From assembly GCA_045627385.1 (NCBI GenBank), contig JAZQNO010000004.1, positions 50,171 to 114,170 on the forward strand: a stretch of 64,000 nucleotides of DNA, in the 5' to 3' direction. The stretch comes from UBA1757 sp045627385. Its GTDB lineage: Bacteria; Bacteroidota; Bacteroidia; Bacteroidales; UBA1402. This document shows, one piece after another, positions 43,707 to 52,936 of this stretch. Position 1 is the stretch's first letter, and each line of letters begins with the position of its first letter. Position numbers and translations under genes: made by a program. Under the pieces are notes generated by a model, which was not told the DNA's origin, did no database searches, and saw only the letters and a program-made list of their open reading frames with translations.

Positions 43707-44960
43707 ATGAAAATCAGAATTGTCAATATCGGAGACGAGCTGCTTATCGGGCAGGTGGTCAATACGAACGCTTCCTTTATGAGCCGTCAGCTGTTGCAGC
43801 AGGGATTCCTGGTCGACCGCACCGTGGTGACCGCCGACCGGGCCGACGACATCAGAGAGGAAATCAAATCGGCTTTCGCCAGCGTGGATGCCGTCATTCT
43901 GACCGGCGGACTCGGACCGACCAAAGACGACATTACCAAAAAGGTCATCTGCGATTATTTCGACGACCGTCTTGTCCTGCATCAGCCCACGCTGGATTTC
44001 GTCACTTCCTGGCTGGCGGGCAGGGGAGTGGCCATGAGCGAAACCAACCGCACTCAGGCTATGGTGCCTTCCAAATCGCGCATTCTGCCAAACCGCTGCG
44101 GCACGGCGCCAGGCATCTGGATGGAACAGAACGGGAAAGTGCTGGTGTCGCTTCCAGGCGTGCCCCGCGAAATGGAAGCCCTTATGACTGAGTCGGTCAT
44201 CCCGGCCTTGAGAGAGCGTTTCATGCCTGGAGAGCATTATCTCTGCAAAGTCGTTCAGACCCTAGGTATAGGAGAGAGCACGCTTTCCGACCTGCTCGAG
44301 CCGTGGGAGCTGTCGCTGCCGCCCCATATCGGTCTGGCCTATCTGCCGGCCAACGGCATCATACGGCTCCGTCTGACCGGGAGTGGTCCGGATGCCGAAG
44401 TGCTGGAAAAAGAAATGGACGCTGAGGTCGAAAAACTGTGTCAACTGGCTGAGCCCTATGTGTTTACCCGTCGCGACGAGCCCATGCACCAACTGGTCGG
44501 GCGTCTGCTCAAGGAACAATCGCTGACGGTAGGCACGGCTGAAAGTTGCACCGGAGGCAATGTGGCGCATCTGCTCACTTCGGAGGCAGGCAGTTCGGCC
44601 TTTTTCAAAGGTTCGGTCGTCTCTTATTCCAATTCGGTCAAAATGAACGTTTTGGGTGTCAATTCCAAGGATTTGGAACAATATGGAGCGGTCAGTCAGG
44701 CTGTGGTCGAACAAATGGCTCTCGGTGCACGCCAGCTGCTGGAAGTGGATTATGCATTGGCCACTTCGGGCATTGCCGGTCCTGATGGCGGAACAGACGA
44801 AAAACCTGTGGGAACCGTCTGGATGGCGCTGGCAGGGCCCGACGGAGTGAAAAGCCAGTGTGTGCATTTCGGCAACGCAGGCGGACGCAGCCGCGTGATA
44901 GAACGCGCCACGATTCGGGTGCTGGACATGCTGCGCCAGGAACTGGCGCCGAAGGCCTGA
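43707..44960 (+). CDS. cinA: CinA family protein (nicotinamide-nucleotide amidase/ADP-ribose pyrophosphatase)
   Basis: A 417-residue two-domain protein. Residues 1-170 form the COG1058/MoCF-like domain (IVNIGDELLIGQVVNTN, then LTGGLGPTKDD), linked to ADP-ribose pyrophosphatase activity. Residues about 255-410 form the PncC amidase domain, with GTAESCTGGNVAHLLTSEAG and ATSGIAGPDGGTDEKPVGTVW, which deamidates nicotinamide mononucleotide. Length matches the family. It converges with the btuB-btuG operon, 15 bp apart. Confidence 0.94.
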   Translation: MKIRIVNIGDELLIGQVVNTNASFMSRQLLQQGFLVDRTVVTADRADDIREEIKSAFASVDAVILTGGLGPTKDDITKKVICDYFDDRLVLHQPTLDFVTSWLAGRGVAMSETNRTQAMVPSKSRILPNRCGTAPGIWMEQNGKVLVSLPGVPREMEALMTESVIPALRERFMPGEHYLCKVVQTLGIGESTLSDLLEPWELSLPPHIGLAYLPANGIIRLRLTGSGPDAEVLEKEMDAEVEKLCQLAEPYVFTRRDEPMHQLVGRLLKEQSLTVGTAESCTGGNVAHLLTSEAGSSAFFKGSVVSYSNSVKMNVLGVNSKDLEQYGAVSQAVVEQMALGARQLLEVDYALATSGIAGPDGGTDEKPVGTVWMALAGPDGVKSQCVHFGNAGGRSRVIERATIRVLDMLRQELAPKA

Positions 44961-44975
44961 GCGTTTCCGAAAGGC

Positions 44976-46097
44976 TCAATAAGTCAGAAATGCGATATGG
45001 GCGGGAATGTCTCCGGTGGTGACCGACCAGCGGAGGCTTCCGTCTGCGGCAAAACAGTGCAGCGTGCCTGGAATCACAAACGATTTGGCATCACAGACCA
45101 GCAACTCGCCGGTTTCGGGATGTATTTTCAGTCCGTAAGGCCGCCTGATGCTGACATCCGCCTCTAACCAATCTTCTTTGATGATTTCAAATGTGTTGAT
45201 ATCCAACATTTTGAAACTGTTGTTCCCGGAGCCGGCCATATCCGTGCTGTACAGGTAGACCGCATCCTCAGAGATGCAAAAATCGGTGGTAGGCACAGAA
45301 ATCGTCTGGGCAAGGCTGTCGTTTCGGGTATCGATGACATACAGCTCTGACGGACGGTCATAGTAATCGCCTCGGCAAGAAACGAGGAGCCTGTCTTCGT
45401 CCAGGGGGCGCACCCGGTGTATGTTCACAGCCACTTCAATCCGTCGGATTTCCTCCCATTTCTCCAAATCTATCACAGACAGCGTGTTGTCATATCGGGG
45501 AGGGTAGTAGCCTCCGCTGTTGGCCACATACATCTTTCCGTGTGAAAAGGCTATTTCTTCGGGTTGGAACCCCACGTTTATCCGACGCGACTCCTCCAGT
45601 GTGGCCGTATCGATTTCGGCCACAAATCCCAGCTGTTCGTGCTGGGGATTCACCTGCACCGGACCAGCGTAGGAGCTCACATAGGCTTTGCCTCCCTGGA
45701 AAGCGATATACCGGCAGTTGGGGATTTCGATGGTTTTCAGATGCGTGGCCGTCTCCGCATCCATCACTTCCACCAAATTGGAACAATTGATGACGGCGTA
45801 CAGTTTGTGTCCGTATATCTGCAGATCGTTCCCCACATCTCCCAGTTCGTTCACGACATTGGGATTGGTGGCGGCAAAAATGTTCTGAGTGTAGATGCCG
45901 CTCTTTTCGCTGAAATAGTCCAGCGTGGCCTTGTTGCTGCCCATATTGCCTTCGTTGAGCAGATAGAAACCTTTGACGGCCGACAGACTGCGTCCGGCAG
46001 TCACCTGTATCTGATTGGGTTGCAGCACCACCACCTCTTCGCGGCAGGACGGCGTCAGGAGCAGAAGTCCAAAGAGGAACGCAAGTTTGTATTTCAT
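44976..46097 (-). CDS. btuG: Surface cobalamin-binding lipoprotein BtuG (YncE-like beta-propeller)
   Basis: A 373-residue lipoprotein with a short signal and lipobox LTPSC (Cys 18). The mature N-terminus reads CREEVVV; acidic residues at +2 and +3 fit the Bacteroidota lipoprotein export signal that places proteins on the cell surface. The rest is a seven-bladed propeller of the YncE/DUF5074 type, with repeats such as LYAVINCSNLVEVMDAET and MYVANSGG. Bacteroides BtuG, encoded beside BtuB, has this architecture and binds vitamin B12 very tightly to hand it to the transporter. The call rests on fold, gene order (4-bp overlap with btuB) and the riboswitch. Confidence 0.85.
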   Translation of the reverse strand: MKYKLAFLFGLLLLTPSCREEVVVLQPNQIQVTAGRSLSAVKGFYLLNEGNMGSNKATLDYFSEKSGIYTQNIFAATNPNVVNELGDVGNDLQIYGHKLYAVINCSNLVEVMDAETATHLKTIEIPNCRYIAFQGGKAYVSSYAGPVQVNPQHEQLGFVAEIDTATLEESRRINVGFQPEEIAFSHGKMYVANSGGYYPPRYDNTLSVIDLEKWEEIRRIEVAVNIHRVRPLDEDRLLVSCRGDYYDRPSELYVIDTRNDSLAQTISVPTTDFCISEDAVYLYSTDMAGSGNNSFKMLDINTFEIIKEDWLEADVSIRRPYGLKIHPETGELLVCDAKSFVIPGTLHCFAADGSLRWSVTTGDIPAHIAFLTY

Positions 46098-48166
46098 AAG
46101 TTGACTTTGAGAATCAGTTTGAAGTTGGTGCCGGGCATCGGATAGTTGAGTACGACGTCGTATGCCTGGTTGAAAATGTTGTTGATTTCGCCCGACACTT
46201 TGATGCGGGTGCCGCAGCAGTCGAAATTCCTGCCGAGCGCCAGGTCGTGCGTGTACCAGGGCTGGATGTAATTGGCCGGAATGTTGGCGCTCTGGTCATA
46301 TCTGGCGCCCGTATAGATGAAACTGTAATGGAGGTCCCAGGGTCCGCGGTCGAGCAGTGCGGTCAGGCTGCCGCTGTGTTTCGGAATATAGGGGATCTGG
46401 TCGCCGTAGTACGATTCGTCCGGGTCGGTCAGGTCGCGGGCTTGCTGGTAGGTGTAGTTGCCTTGAATCTGCAGCTGCGTTTCGGGTCCGAACTGCCAAT
46501 GCGTTCCCACCTGCAGGTCGCCGCCGACGATATGGACGAGTCCGAGATTCATCATTTGCCAGCGGAAGGGATTGGATGTCGGAACGGCGACAATCTTGTC
46601 TTCCACAATGTTGTAGTAGACATCGGCTTCCACCTGCCAGGCGTCCATAATCCCTTCTGCAATAAGGTTCCACGAGGCTCCCAAATCGAACTGTGTGGCG
46701 TATTCCGGCTTCAGCAAGGACTGGCCTACAAGGGTGTAATAGAGTTCGTTGAAAGTGGGCAAGCGGTAAATCCGCTTATAGAAGGCCCTGAGATCCAGCG
46801 GAAGGGATGGTGCGGGCCGACCGTGGAACGTCAACGAAGGAGTCAGCAGTTTTCGCGTCTCTCCCTGCTCCCAGACATAAGTGCCTAGGGCTGAGGCTTG
46901 TGCTTGCCATTTTGCTTGTCTGTAGGCTAGAGAGGCAGCCCCCAACAGCGTGTGCCGCCGTTTGGGCTGGAACAGATTCATATCCGATTCCAGACCGTTC
47001 CACTGCCAGTCTGTCGAAAGGGCAAATTGCCAGGCGTCGCTCAGGCGCCAGGTCTGCGCTACCGAAGCGTATGCCTCTTGCTGCCAATACTGATTGTCAA
47101 CATATTGCAAGGTGGTGTCATTGTTCAAATAGCGGGTGTAATCTCGGGCATATTTGGCGTTCACCAATAGCGAATAGCCTTCATAATACTTTCGGAAGGC
47201 TCCCTGCGCAAACAAATTGCGGTCCCATTGCCGTTGGGTGTGATTGTAGAGATTGCGCGCCACATAGCCGGGCAGTCCGCGTTCCGACCGGTAACTGTAG
47301 ACCTGAAGTTTCCATTGTCCGTTTTCGAGGAAACCCATCAGCGAAGCTTCCGCACGAAGGGCCTCCACGTCGGCGTTCTGTCGGATGGCTGCGGTGTCGT
47401 AGGCAAGGCTTCCGTCCGGGTTGTATTTGCGATAATGGAATTTGTACCGTCCGTGAGCGTGGACATATTCTCCGCTGAACGAAGCGCTGACGGAAGGACT
47501 GATTTTCTGTTGCCACAACAGGCTCGGGTTCTGCAGCCCGAACGAGCCGCCACGCCATCCCAAAGAGACATGGTAAGGCTTGCCATCCGAAAACACGGGC
47601 TGACGGCTTTGCAGGTACAGCGAAGTGGCGCTGGCATAGTCGCGTGCGCTCTGCAGCATGGAGGCACGCTGTCCGTTGTAGAGTGAAATGGCTTCGATAT
47701 TGTCCAGAGAGAAACGTCCCAGGTCTATCTGGCCGTTCTGGGCATTGCCCACGGGCAGACCGTCGTAAAACACGCCGAGAAGTTGGCTGCCCATGCTGCG
47801 GATGTTGATGGTTTTCAGGCCTCCTATGCCTCCGTAGTCTTTGATCTGAACACCGGAAAAATATCTGACGGCATCCGCCACTGACTGGCATTGGAGCTGT
47901 TCCAGCGTTTCTCCTTCGAGCCGCTGTGCCGGAATGATTTCCACCTTCAACGGGGTGGCATCGACTTCGACATCGGTCAGATGCTGTATCTGCAGGCTGT
48001 CACCGTCGTAGAGGGCCAGTTCGGGATAAGCGCGGTCGGTGGAGTAGGCTTCATCGCGGGCCTCGGCATTCGCCTCGGCCCGGACAGGCGACAGCAAAGC
48101 CTGCAGGAGAATCATCCCACAGACGGCCGGAAAATACGAATGTCGAATCGATAAAACAGATGCCAT
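46094..48166 (-). CDS. btuB: TonB-dependent cobalamin receptor BtuB
   Basis: A 690-residue outer-membrane transporter for cobalamins. Signal peptide about residues 1-30. The plug domain (about 60-180) contains the family block VRYFSGVQIKDYGGIGGLKTINIRSMGSQ. The beta-barrel runs to the C-terminal LKLILKVNL. The start at 48166 (MASVLS) is chosen because further in-frame sequence upstream belongs to the cobalamin riboswitch. There is no N-terminal CarboxypepD_reg domain, as expected for a BtuB-type rather than a SusC-type receptor. It is translationally coupled to btuG. No btuCDF genes are nearby. Confidence 0.92.
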   Translation of the reverse strand: MASVLSIRHSYFPAVCGMILLQALLSPVRAEANAEARDEAYSTDRAYPELALYDGDSLQIQHLTDVEVDATPLKVEIIPAQRLEGETLEQLQCQSVADAVRYFSGVQIKDYGGIGGLKTINIRSMGSQLLGVFYDGLPVGNAQNGQIDLGRFSLDNIEAISLYNGQRASMLQSARDYASATSLYLQSRQPVFSDGKPYHVSLGWRGGSFGLQNPSLLWQQKISPSVSASFSGEYVHAHGRYKFHYRKYNPDGSLAYDTAAIRQNADVEALRAEASLMGFLENGQWKLQVYSYRSERGLPGYVARNLYNHTQRQWDRNLFAQGAFRKYYEGYSLLVNAKYARDYTRYLNNDTTLQYVDNQYWQQEAYASVAQTWRLSDAWQFALSTDWQWNGLESDMNLFQPKRRHTLLGAASLAYRQAKWQAQASALGTYVWEQGETRKLLTPSLTFHGRPAPSLPLDLRAFYKRIYRLPTFNELYYTLVGQSLLKPEYATQFDLGASWNLIAEGIMDAWQVEADVYYNIVEDKIVAVPTSNPFRWQMMNLGLVHIVGGDLQVGTHWQFGPETQLQIQGNYTYQQARDLTDPDESYYGDQIPYIPKHSGSLTALLDRGPWDLHYSFIYTGARYDQSANIPANYIQPWYTHDLALGRNFDCCGTRIKVSGEINNIFNQAYDVVLNYPMPGTNFKLILKVNL

Positions 48167-48197
48167 GTCAGCCCTTTCCACGAGAGTTGTCAAACAA

Positions 48198-48398
48198 GCT
48201 TGCACGGCAGGTCTTCTGACTTGTTCCTGTCGGAAGCGCCTTCCCGTCCCTTGGAGACAGTGGCAAAAAGAGTGCTTCGACAATGACTGCGCTGTGGCGC
48301 AGACGGAACTCACAGCAGCGGGACTGTCCGGGACTTTCACCCGGTTCCCTTTTAATCATGGCAGACCGGAACGTCTGCCTCTTGAACCGTTGCGAGCG
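48198..48398 (-). promoter_or_regulatory. Cobalamin riboswitch upstream of btuB
   Basis: Read on the minus strand, the leader contains the hairpin GGCAGAC...GTCTGCC, then AAAAGGGAACCGGGTGAAAG, TCCCGGACAGTCCCGCTGCTGTGA, a GGGACGGGAAGGCG block, and finally GTCAGAAGACCTGCC. These are the successive conserved elements of the cobalamin (B12) riboswitch, including the terminal AGACCTGCC B12-box side. It ends about 30 nt before the btuB ATG, so it probably hides the ribosome binding region when ligand is bound. The ends given are approximate. Confidence 0.92.
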
Positions 48399-48406
48399 CA
48401 AAGTTA
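48399..48406 (-). promoter_or_regulatory. -7 element of the btuB-btuG operon
   Basis: TAACTTTG followed by CGC on the minus strand, right at the 5' edge of the riboswitch, which matches the expected leader start. Confidence 0.55.
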
Positions 48407-48487
48407 GTGATTTTCTTTTGATTCGGATGACTGTTGCAAATAAATGGCTAATTCAGTTACTTTGCAGGTTGAAGAAGGCTCTGTCCG

Positions 48488-49156
48488 ATGAAGTCGTATC
48501 GCATTGTGTCATTGATGTTTCTGTGCTTGTCACTGTCCGCCTGCAAGGTGTCGGAAAGTGTCAGCGACGAGTTTTATCGGCAGGAACTCGACGAACTGCT
48601 CAAAAATACGGCCGCTTCCTATATCGTGGCCAATTCTGTCGGCGGAGAAACCGGTTTGCTGGTCAAGGAGCGGATGCAGTCTGTCCGGGAGGAGATCGAT
48701 GGGGCCATCGGCCGTCTGGCTGTTGTCAGACAGCCCGATGAGGGCATACTGGTGGTGCTGCCTTCCGATTCCGTTTTCCGCAGCGGCCAGGCGCAGCTCA
48801 AAAGCTCGTGCATGCCGCTTGTCGACGCCCTTTGTCAGATATTGGGGGAGCATCCCCAAGTGAAGACCTATGTGCTTGTCCACACCGACAACAACGGAAG
48901 CGACTATATGGCTCTCACCTTGTCCGAGCATCGGGCCAAGTCGCTGAAGAAGGCCTTCCGTCAGCGTGGGCTCAAGAAAATCCACGCCGAAGGCAAAGGC
49001 ACGCTGGTCCCTGTCATCACCAACGAATCGGAGGCCGGACGCCGTCAGAACCGTCGCGTGGAGATGGCCATTGTGGCCAATCGCAAAATGGTACGGCAGG
49101 CCCGAAAAGAAGTCAAGGGTTCTCTGACGGGTGGTTCTGAGAACGCAACATATTGA
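48488..49156 (+). CDS. OmpA-family lipoprotein
   Basis: A 222-residue lipoprotein. Signal and lipobox end in LSAC (Cys 19). Residues about 80-200 form an OmpA C-terminal (peptidoglycan-binding) domain: VLPSDSVFRSGQAQL, VLVHTDNNGSDYMALTLSEHRAKS and RRQNRRVEMAI carry the expected Asp and Arg diaminopimelate-binding positions. It likely links the outer membrane to the cell wall. It shares the 322-bp gap at 48167-48487 with the divergent btuB riboswitch. gpmI follows 22 bp later. Confidence 0.88.
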   Translation: MKSYRIVSLMFLCLSLSACKVSESVSDEFYRQELDELLKNTAASYIVANSVGGETGLLVKERMQSVREEIDGAIGRLAVVRQPDEGILVVLPSDSVFRSGQAQLKSSCMPLVDALCQILGEHPQVKTYVLVHTDNNGSDYMALTLSEHRAKSLKKAFRQRGLKKIHAEGKGTLVPVITNESEAGRRQNRRVEMAIVANRKMVRQARKEVKGSLTGGSENATY

Positions 49157-49178
49157 AATTTAAATAGAAACAAACATT

Positions 49179-50678
49179 ATGAGCAAAAAAGCATTATTGA
49201 TGATCCTCGACGGATGGGGCATCGGCAATCATGGCAAAGGTGACGTTATTTGGAATACTCCCACTCCCTATCTCGATTATCTGAAGGCCAATTTTCCCAA
49301 ATCGCAGTTGCTGGCCAGCGGTGAGAATGTGGGTTTGCCTGACGGTCAGATGGGCAACAGCGAAGTGGGTCATCTCAATATCGGCGCCGGCCGCGTGGTC
49401 TATCAGGACCTTGTCAAAATCAACCGTGCCTGCGCCGACAACAGCATCAAGCAGAACAAGGAAATCGTGACCGCATTCACTTATGCCAAAGAAAACGGCA
49501 AAAGCGTGCATCTGATGGGCCTGACCTCTGACGGCGGTGTCCACAGCAGCCTGGACCATCTGTTCAAACTGCTCGAGATCGCCGATGATTATCAGATTGA
49601 CAATACCTTCGTCCACTGTCTGATGGACGGTCGTGACACCGACCCCAAGAGCGGTATCGGTTTCATCCGTCAGCTGCTCGACCGCAAGGCCAAAATCGCC
49701 GGCATCATCGGCCGCTATTACACGATGGACCGTGACAAACGCTGGGAACGTGTCAAGGTGGGCTACGACCAGCTGGTCAAGGGTGAAGGCAAGCAGTGCA
49801 GCGACATGATCAAGGCCATGCAGGAAAGCTATGACGAAGGCGTCACCGACGAGTTCATCAAGCCGATCGTCAACACGGCCTACGATGCCACCATCAAGGA
49901 AGGCGACGTGGTCATCTTCTTCAACTACCGCAACGACCGCGCTAAGGAAATCACCATTGCCCTGACGCAGCAGGACATGCTCGAAAACGGCATGATGACG
50001 ATTCCCGGACTGCACTATTGCTGCATGACTCCGTATGACGCTTCCTTCAAGGGTGTCCATATCCTTTTCGACAAGGAAAATGTGGAAAACACCTTGGGCG
50101 AATACATCAGTTCAAAGGGCCTGAAGCAGTTGCATATCGCTGAAACCGAGAAGTATGCACATGTAACTTTCTTCTTCAACGGAGGCCGTGAGGCGCCCTA
50201 TGAGAACGAAGACCGCATCCTGGTGCCCAGCCCCAAGGTGGCCACCTATGACCTGCAGCCCGAGATGAGCGCGTTCAGTGTCTGCGCCAAACTTGTCGAA
50301 GCCATCCGCAGCGATGTTTATGATTTCATTGTGGTCAATTTCGCCAATGGCGATATGGTGGGTCACACGGGTGTCTACGATGCCATCAGCAAGGCTGTGA
50401 CGGCCGTTGATTCCTGTGTGCACAGCGTCATCGAAGCCGCCCGTGCCACCGGTTACGAAGCCATCATCATCGCCGATCACGGCAATGCCGACAACGCTGT
50501 CAACTCGGACGGCACCTCCAATACGGCCCACAGCCTCAATCCGGTGCCTTTCATCTACGTCACCGAGCAGCGCGACATCACCCCTGAAAACGGCATTCTG
50601 GCCGATGTGGCTCCCAGCATTCTCAAGATCATGGGATTGCCCCAGCCTGCCGAAATGACCGGAAAAAGCCTTTTCTGA
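49179..50678 (+). CDS. gpmI: 2,3-bisphosphoglycerate-independent phosphoglycerate mutase
   Basis: A 499-residue di-manganese enzyme converting 3- to 2-phosphoglycerate in glycolysis and gluconeogenesis. The metal-binding Asp is in MILDGWGIG near residue 10 and the phosphoacceptor Ser in QMGNSEVGHLNIGAGR near residue 62. The phosphatase-like fold is confirmed by HCLMDGRDTDPKSG, FNYRNDRAKEI, NGDMVGHTG and IIADHGNADN. Length is slightly below the usual 510. Confidence 0.96.
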   Translation: MSKKALLMILDGWGIGNHGKGDVIWNTPTPYLDYLKANFPKSQLLASGENVGLPDGQMGNSEVGHLNIGAGRVVYQDLVKINRACADNSIKQNKEIVTAFTYAKENGKSVHLMGLTSDGGVHSSLDHLFKLLEIADDYQIDNTFVHCLMDGRDTDPKSGIGFIRQLLDRKAKIAGIIGRYYTMDRDKRWERVKVGYDQLVKGEGKQCSDMIKAMQESYDEGVTDEFIKPIVNTAYDATIKEGDVVIFFNYRNDRAKEITIALTQQDMLENGMMTIPGLHYCCMTPYDASFKGVHILFDKENVENTLGEYISSKGLKQLHIAETEKYAHVTFFFNGGREAPYENEDRILVPSPKVATYDLQPEMSAFSVCAKLVEAIRSDVYDFIVVNFANGDMVGHTGVYDAISKAVTAVDSCVHSVIEAARATGYEAIIIADHGNADNAVNSDGTSNTAHSLNPVPFIYVTEQRDITPENGILADVAPSILKIMGLPQPAEMTGKSLF

Positions 50679-50682
50679 ACGT

Positions 50683-51267
50683 ATGATCGGCATAGACGAC
50701 ACTTTGGTCAGTTTTGATGTGTTCGAGGAGCAGTTCTGCTGCGATTTGAACGCCTGCAAGGGCTATTGCTGCGTGGATGGCGATGCCGGCGCTCCATTGG
50801 AGCCTTCGGAAATCGCCCAAATCGAGCAGGCCCTTCCTGCCGTGTGGGACATGCTGTCGCAGGATGCCCGCATTGTCATCAACCGGCAAGGAGTGTCGTA
50901 CAAGGATGCCAGTGGAGAGGATGTCACTTCCATCGTGAACGGCGAAGACTGCGTGTTCACCTGTTACGACGAGAAGGGCATCTGCTACTGCGCGTTGGAA
51001 AAAGCCTGGCGCGAGGGAAAAACCTCTTTCATGAAGCCTGTTTCCTGCCATCTTTATCCCATACGTGTCCAAAAACTCTCCAACGGTCTGATGGCTCTCA
51101 ATTACCATCGCTGGTCGGTATGCAGCAGTGCGTGCCGGCTGGGTCGTGAACTGCAGTTGCCTGTCTATCGTTTTCTCAAGGAACCGCTTATCCGGCGATT
51201 TGGAAAAGAATGGTATGAAAAGCTGGAAGTGGCTGCCGAGTGGCTGAAATCCAATCCGCAAAAATAG
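50683..51267 (+). CDS. DUF3109 family cysteine-rich protein
   Basis: A 194-residue cytoplasmic protein of DUF3109, related to YkgJ-type putative zinc/iron chelating proteins. Cysteines form the pattern FCCDLNACKGYCC (residues 18-30), then CVFTCYDEKGICYC near residue 90, SCHLYPIR near residue 119 and CSSACRLG near residue 145, suggesting a bound metal or iron-sulfur cluster. The function is unknown. It lies 4 bp after gpmI and 4 bp before the esterase. Confidence 0.9.
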   Translation: MIGIDDTLVSFDVFEEQFCCDLNACKGYCCVDGDAGAPLEPSEIAQIEQALPAVWDMLSQDARIVINRQGVSYKDASGEDVTSIVNGEDCVFTCYDEKGICYCALEKAWREGKTSFMKPVSCHLYPIRVQKLSNGLMALNYHRWSVCSSACRLGRELQLPVYRFLKEPLIRRFGKEWYEKLEVAAEWLKSNPQK

Positions 51268-51271
51268 GCTC

Positions 51272-52936
51272 ATGAAAAGATGGGTCTGGTTCATATTGGC
51301 GTGCAGTGTCCTGTTTTCGTGTCAGGGGCAGGATGCTTCCGGTCTTCTGAACGTCAGGCATGTGTATCTGGGTGAAATCAACGGCAAGCCCTACGCCCTG
51401 TTTGCCGACAGTGTGGTGACGCATCTGCCTTCCCGCCGCGAATGGCATTCGCACGACGAGCCCTTGCACTTCACCGGCCATCTGCTGCCTTTGTCTAAGT
51501 CTTCCGCCGATTCCGTCCGCTTTTCCCTGTCGCTGAACAGAAGAAGGGCCGTCATCTGCATGAATGGCGATACGGCCCGTTTCACGTTCACCGCGCTTAA
51601 CGTGTCTGAGGATGGCTACGATGGTCGCATGAAGACCACTGCCCGGCACAATCCCGACAGCCTGCTCAGCGAAAAGAAGTCCGAATTCCATTTCAGCCCA
51701 TATCAGGCTCCCGAGTTCAGAACCGCCGACACACGCCGCTATCAAGAGCCGCTGTTCGATGTGACGGTGAAAAAAGACATCGAATATGGAAAGGCCGATG
51801 GCTATTGGTGCGAATACTCTGAAGACGAAGCGGATACGCGCGATTTTGTGGCCCTTTTGGCAAAGACCGGCAAGCGCAACATTCGGACACGCAGTCTGCG
51901 AATGGACGTTTATATGCCAAATAACGACCCTCTTCGTCTAAGGCCGGCCATTATGCTCATCCATGGAGGTGCTTTTCTTTTCGGTTCGAAAACCGACGAA
52001 TCTCTTGTGAAATGGTGCCGCCATCTGTCGTCTATGGGCTATGTGGTGATTTCTCCCAACTACCGCATCGGTTTCCAACCCGATTTGGAGAGCATCGAAC
52101 GCACGGGCTATATGGCCCTGCAAGATGCCCACGCCGCCATGCGTTATGTGGTGGCCCACCGCAACGAGTTTCGTATCGATACCACGATGCTGATGGCCGG
52201 CGGTTGCAGCGCAGGTGCCATTACGGCGCTCAATCTGGCCTATATGGACGATGATTTCCGTCCGGAATCGTCATACGGAAAAGGTCGGAAGGTGCCCGAT
52301 CTCGGACCGATAAACAGTTCGGGCAACAAACTCCGCCAGACGTTCAGCATCAAAGCGGTGATCGACATGTGGGGTGCTGTCTACGACATCCGGATGCTGG
52401 ACGGGAAGGACATACCCATACAGGCTTTCCACGGAGATCAGGACAAAATCGTCCCATACGACCACGATTATCCTTTCCAAGCGGCCGGTCCTCTGAAGAA
52501 AGTCTTCTTCCACCGGATGTTCGGTTCGAGTTGGATTGTCGACAGGGCGCTTGCCAACGGCACTCAGGCCGAACTGCACACTTTCAAAGGCTACGGTCAC
52601 AGTCCGCACATCGACGAAAACGACTCCATCAACGACAATTTCCATTACATCCAGGAACACATGTCGTCTTTCTGCTACCAGATTGCCACGACCCCACGCC
52701 CGACGCTGCGCTGTTCGTCAGATGATTTCGGCAGACAAGTCTATCGACTGACGGGAGAAAAATCTTTGAGCGATGTCTTTTGGAAAGTGGAAGGCGGCAT
52801 TATTGTCGACATGCAGAACAATCGTCCGACGGTCGTCTGGATTTCTAACGCTCCCAAACAGAGGCTTTTCGTCTCCGGCACGATGGCCCGTGGCGCTGGC
52901 TTCAATCTGGCCGTCCCCGACAGCAATCCCTGGTGA
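51272..52936 (+). CDS. Lipoprotein alpha/beta-hydrolase (carboxylesterase-like)
   Basis: A 554-residue exported protein. The signal ends in a lipobox-like VLFSC (Cys 17). Residues 25-155 are a beta-rich region I do not recognise. The hydrolase domain starts near residue 165. HGGAFLFG near residue 230 is the oxyanion-hole motif of hormone-sensitive-lipase/carboxylesterase types, GGCSAGA near residue 310 is the nucleophile elbow (Ser), and GYGHSPH near residue 448 supplies the His. Similar proteins in this phylum act as acetyl- or feruloyl-esterases on plant glycans, but the substrate is not evident. The last 80 residues form a small beta domain. Its stop abuts that of the convergent glycosyltransferase with no gap. 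Confidence 0.82.
   Translation: MKRWVWFILACSVLFSCQGQDASGLLNVRHVYLGEINGKPYALFADSVVTHLPSRREWHSHDEPLHFTGHLLPLSKSSADSVRFSLSLNRRRAVICMNGDTARFTFTALNVSEDGYDGRMKTTARHNPDSLLSEKKSEFHFSPYQAPEFRTADTRRYQEPLFDVTVKKDIEYGKADGYWCEYSEDEADTRDFVALLAKTGKRNIRTRSLRMDVYMPNNDPLRLRPAIMLIHGGAFLFGSKTDESLVKWCRHLSSMGYVVISPNYRIGFQPDLESIERTGYMALQDAHAAMRYVVAHRNEFRIDTTMLMAGGCSAGAITALNLAYMDDDFRPESSYGKGRKVPDLGPINSSGNKLRQTFSIKAVIDMWGAVYDIRMLDGKDIPIQAFHGDQDKIVPYDHDYPFQAAGPLKKVFFHRMFGSSWIVDRALANGTQAELHTFKGYGHSPHIDENDSINDNFHYIQEHMSSFCYQIATTPRPTLRCSSDDFGRQVYRLTGEKSLSDVFWKVEGGIIVDMQNNRPTVVWISNAPKQRLFVSGTMARGAGFNLAVPDSNPW

Noticed and set aside
48167..48340. N-terminal extension of BtuB
   Set aside because: The extra codons lie in the cobalamin riboswitch; the signal peptide begins at 48166.
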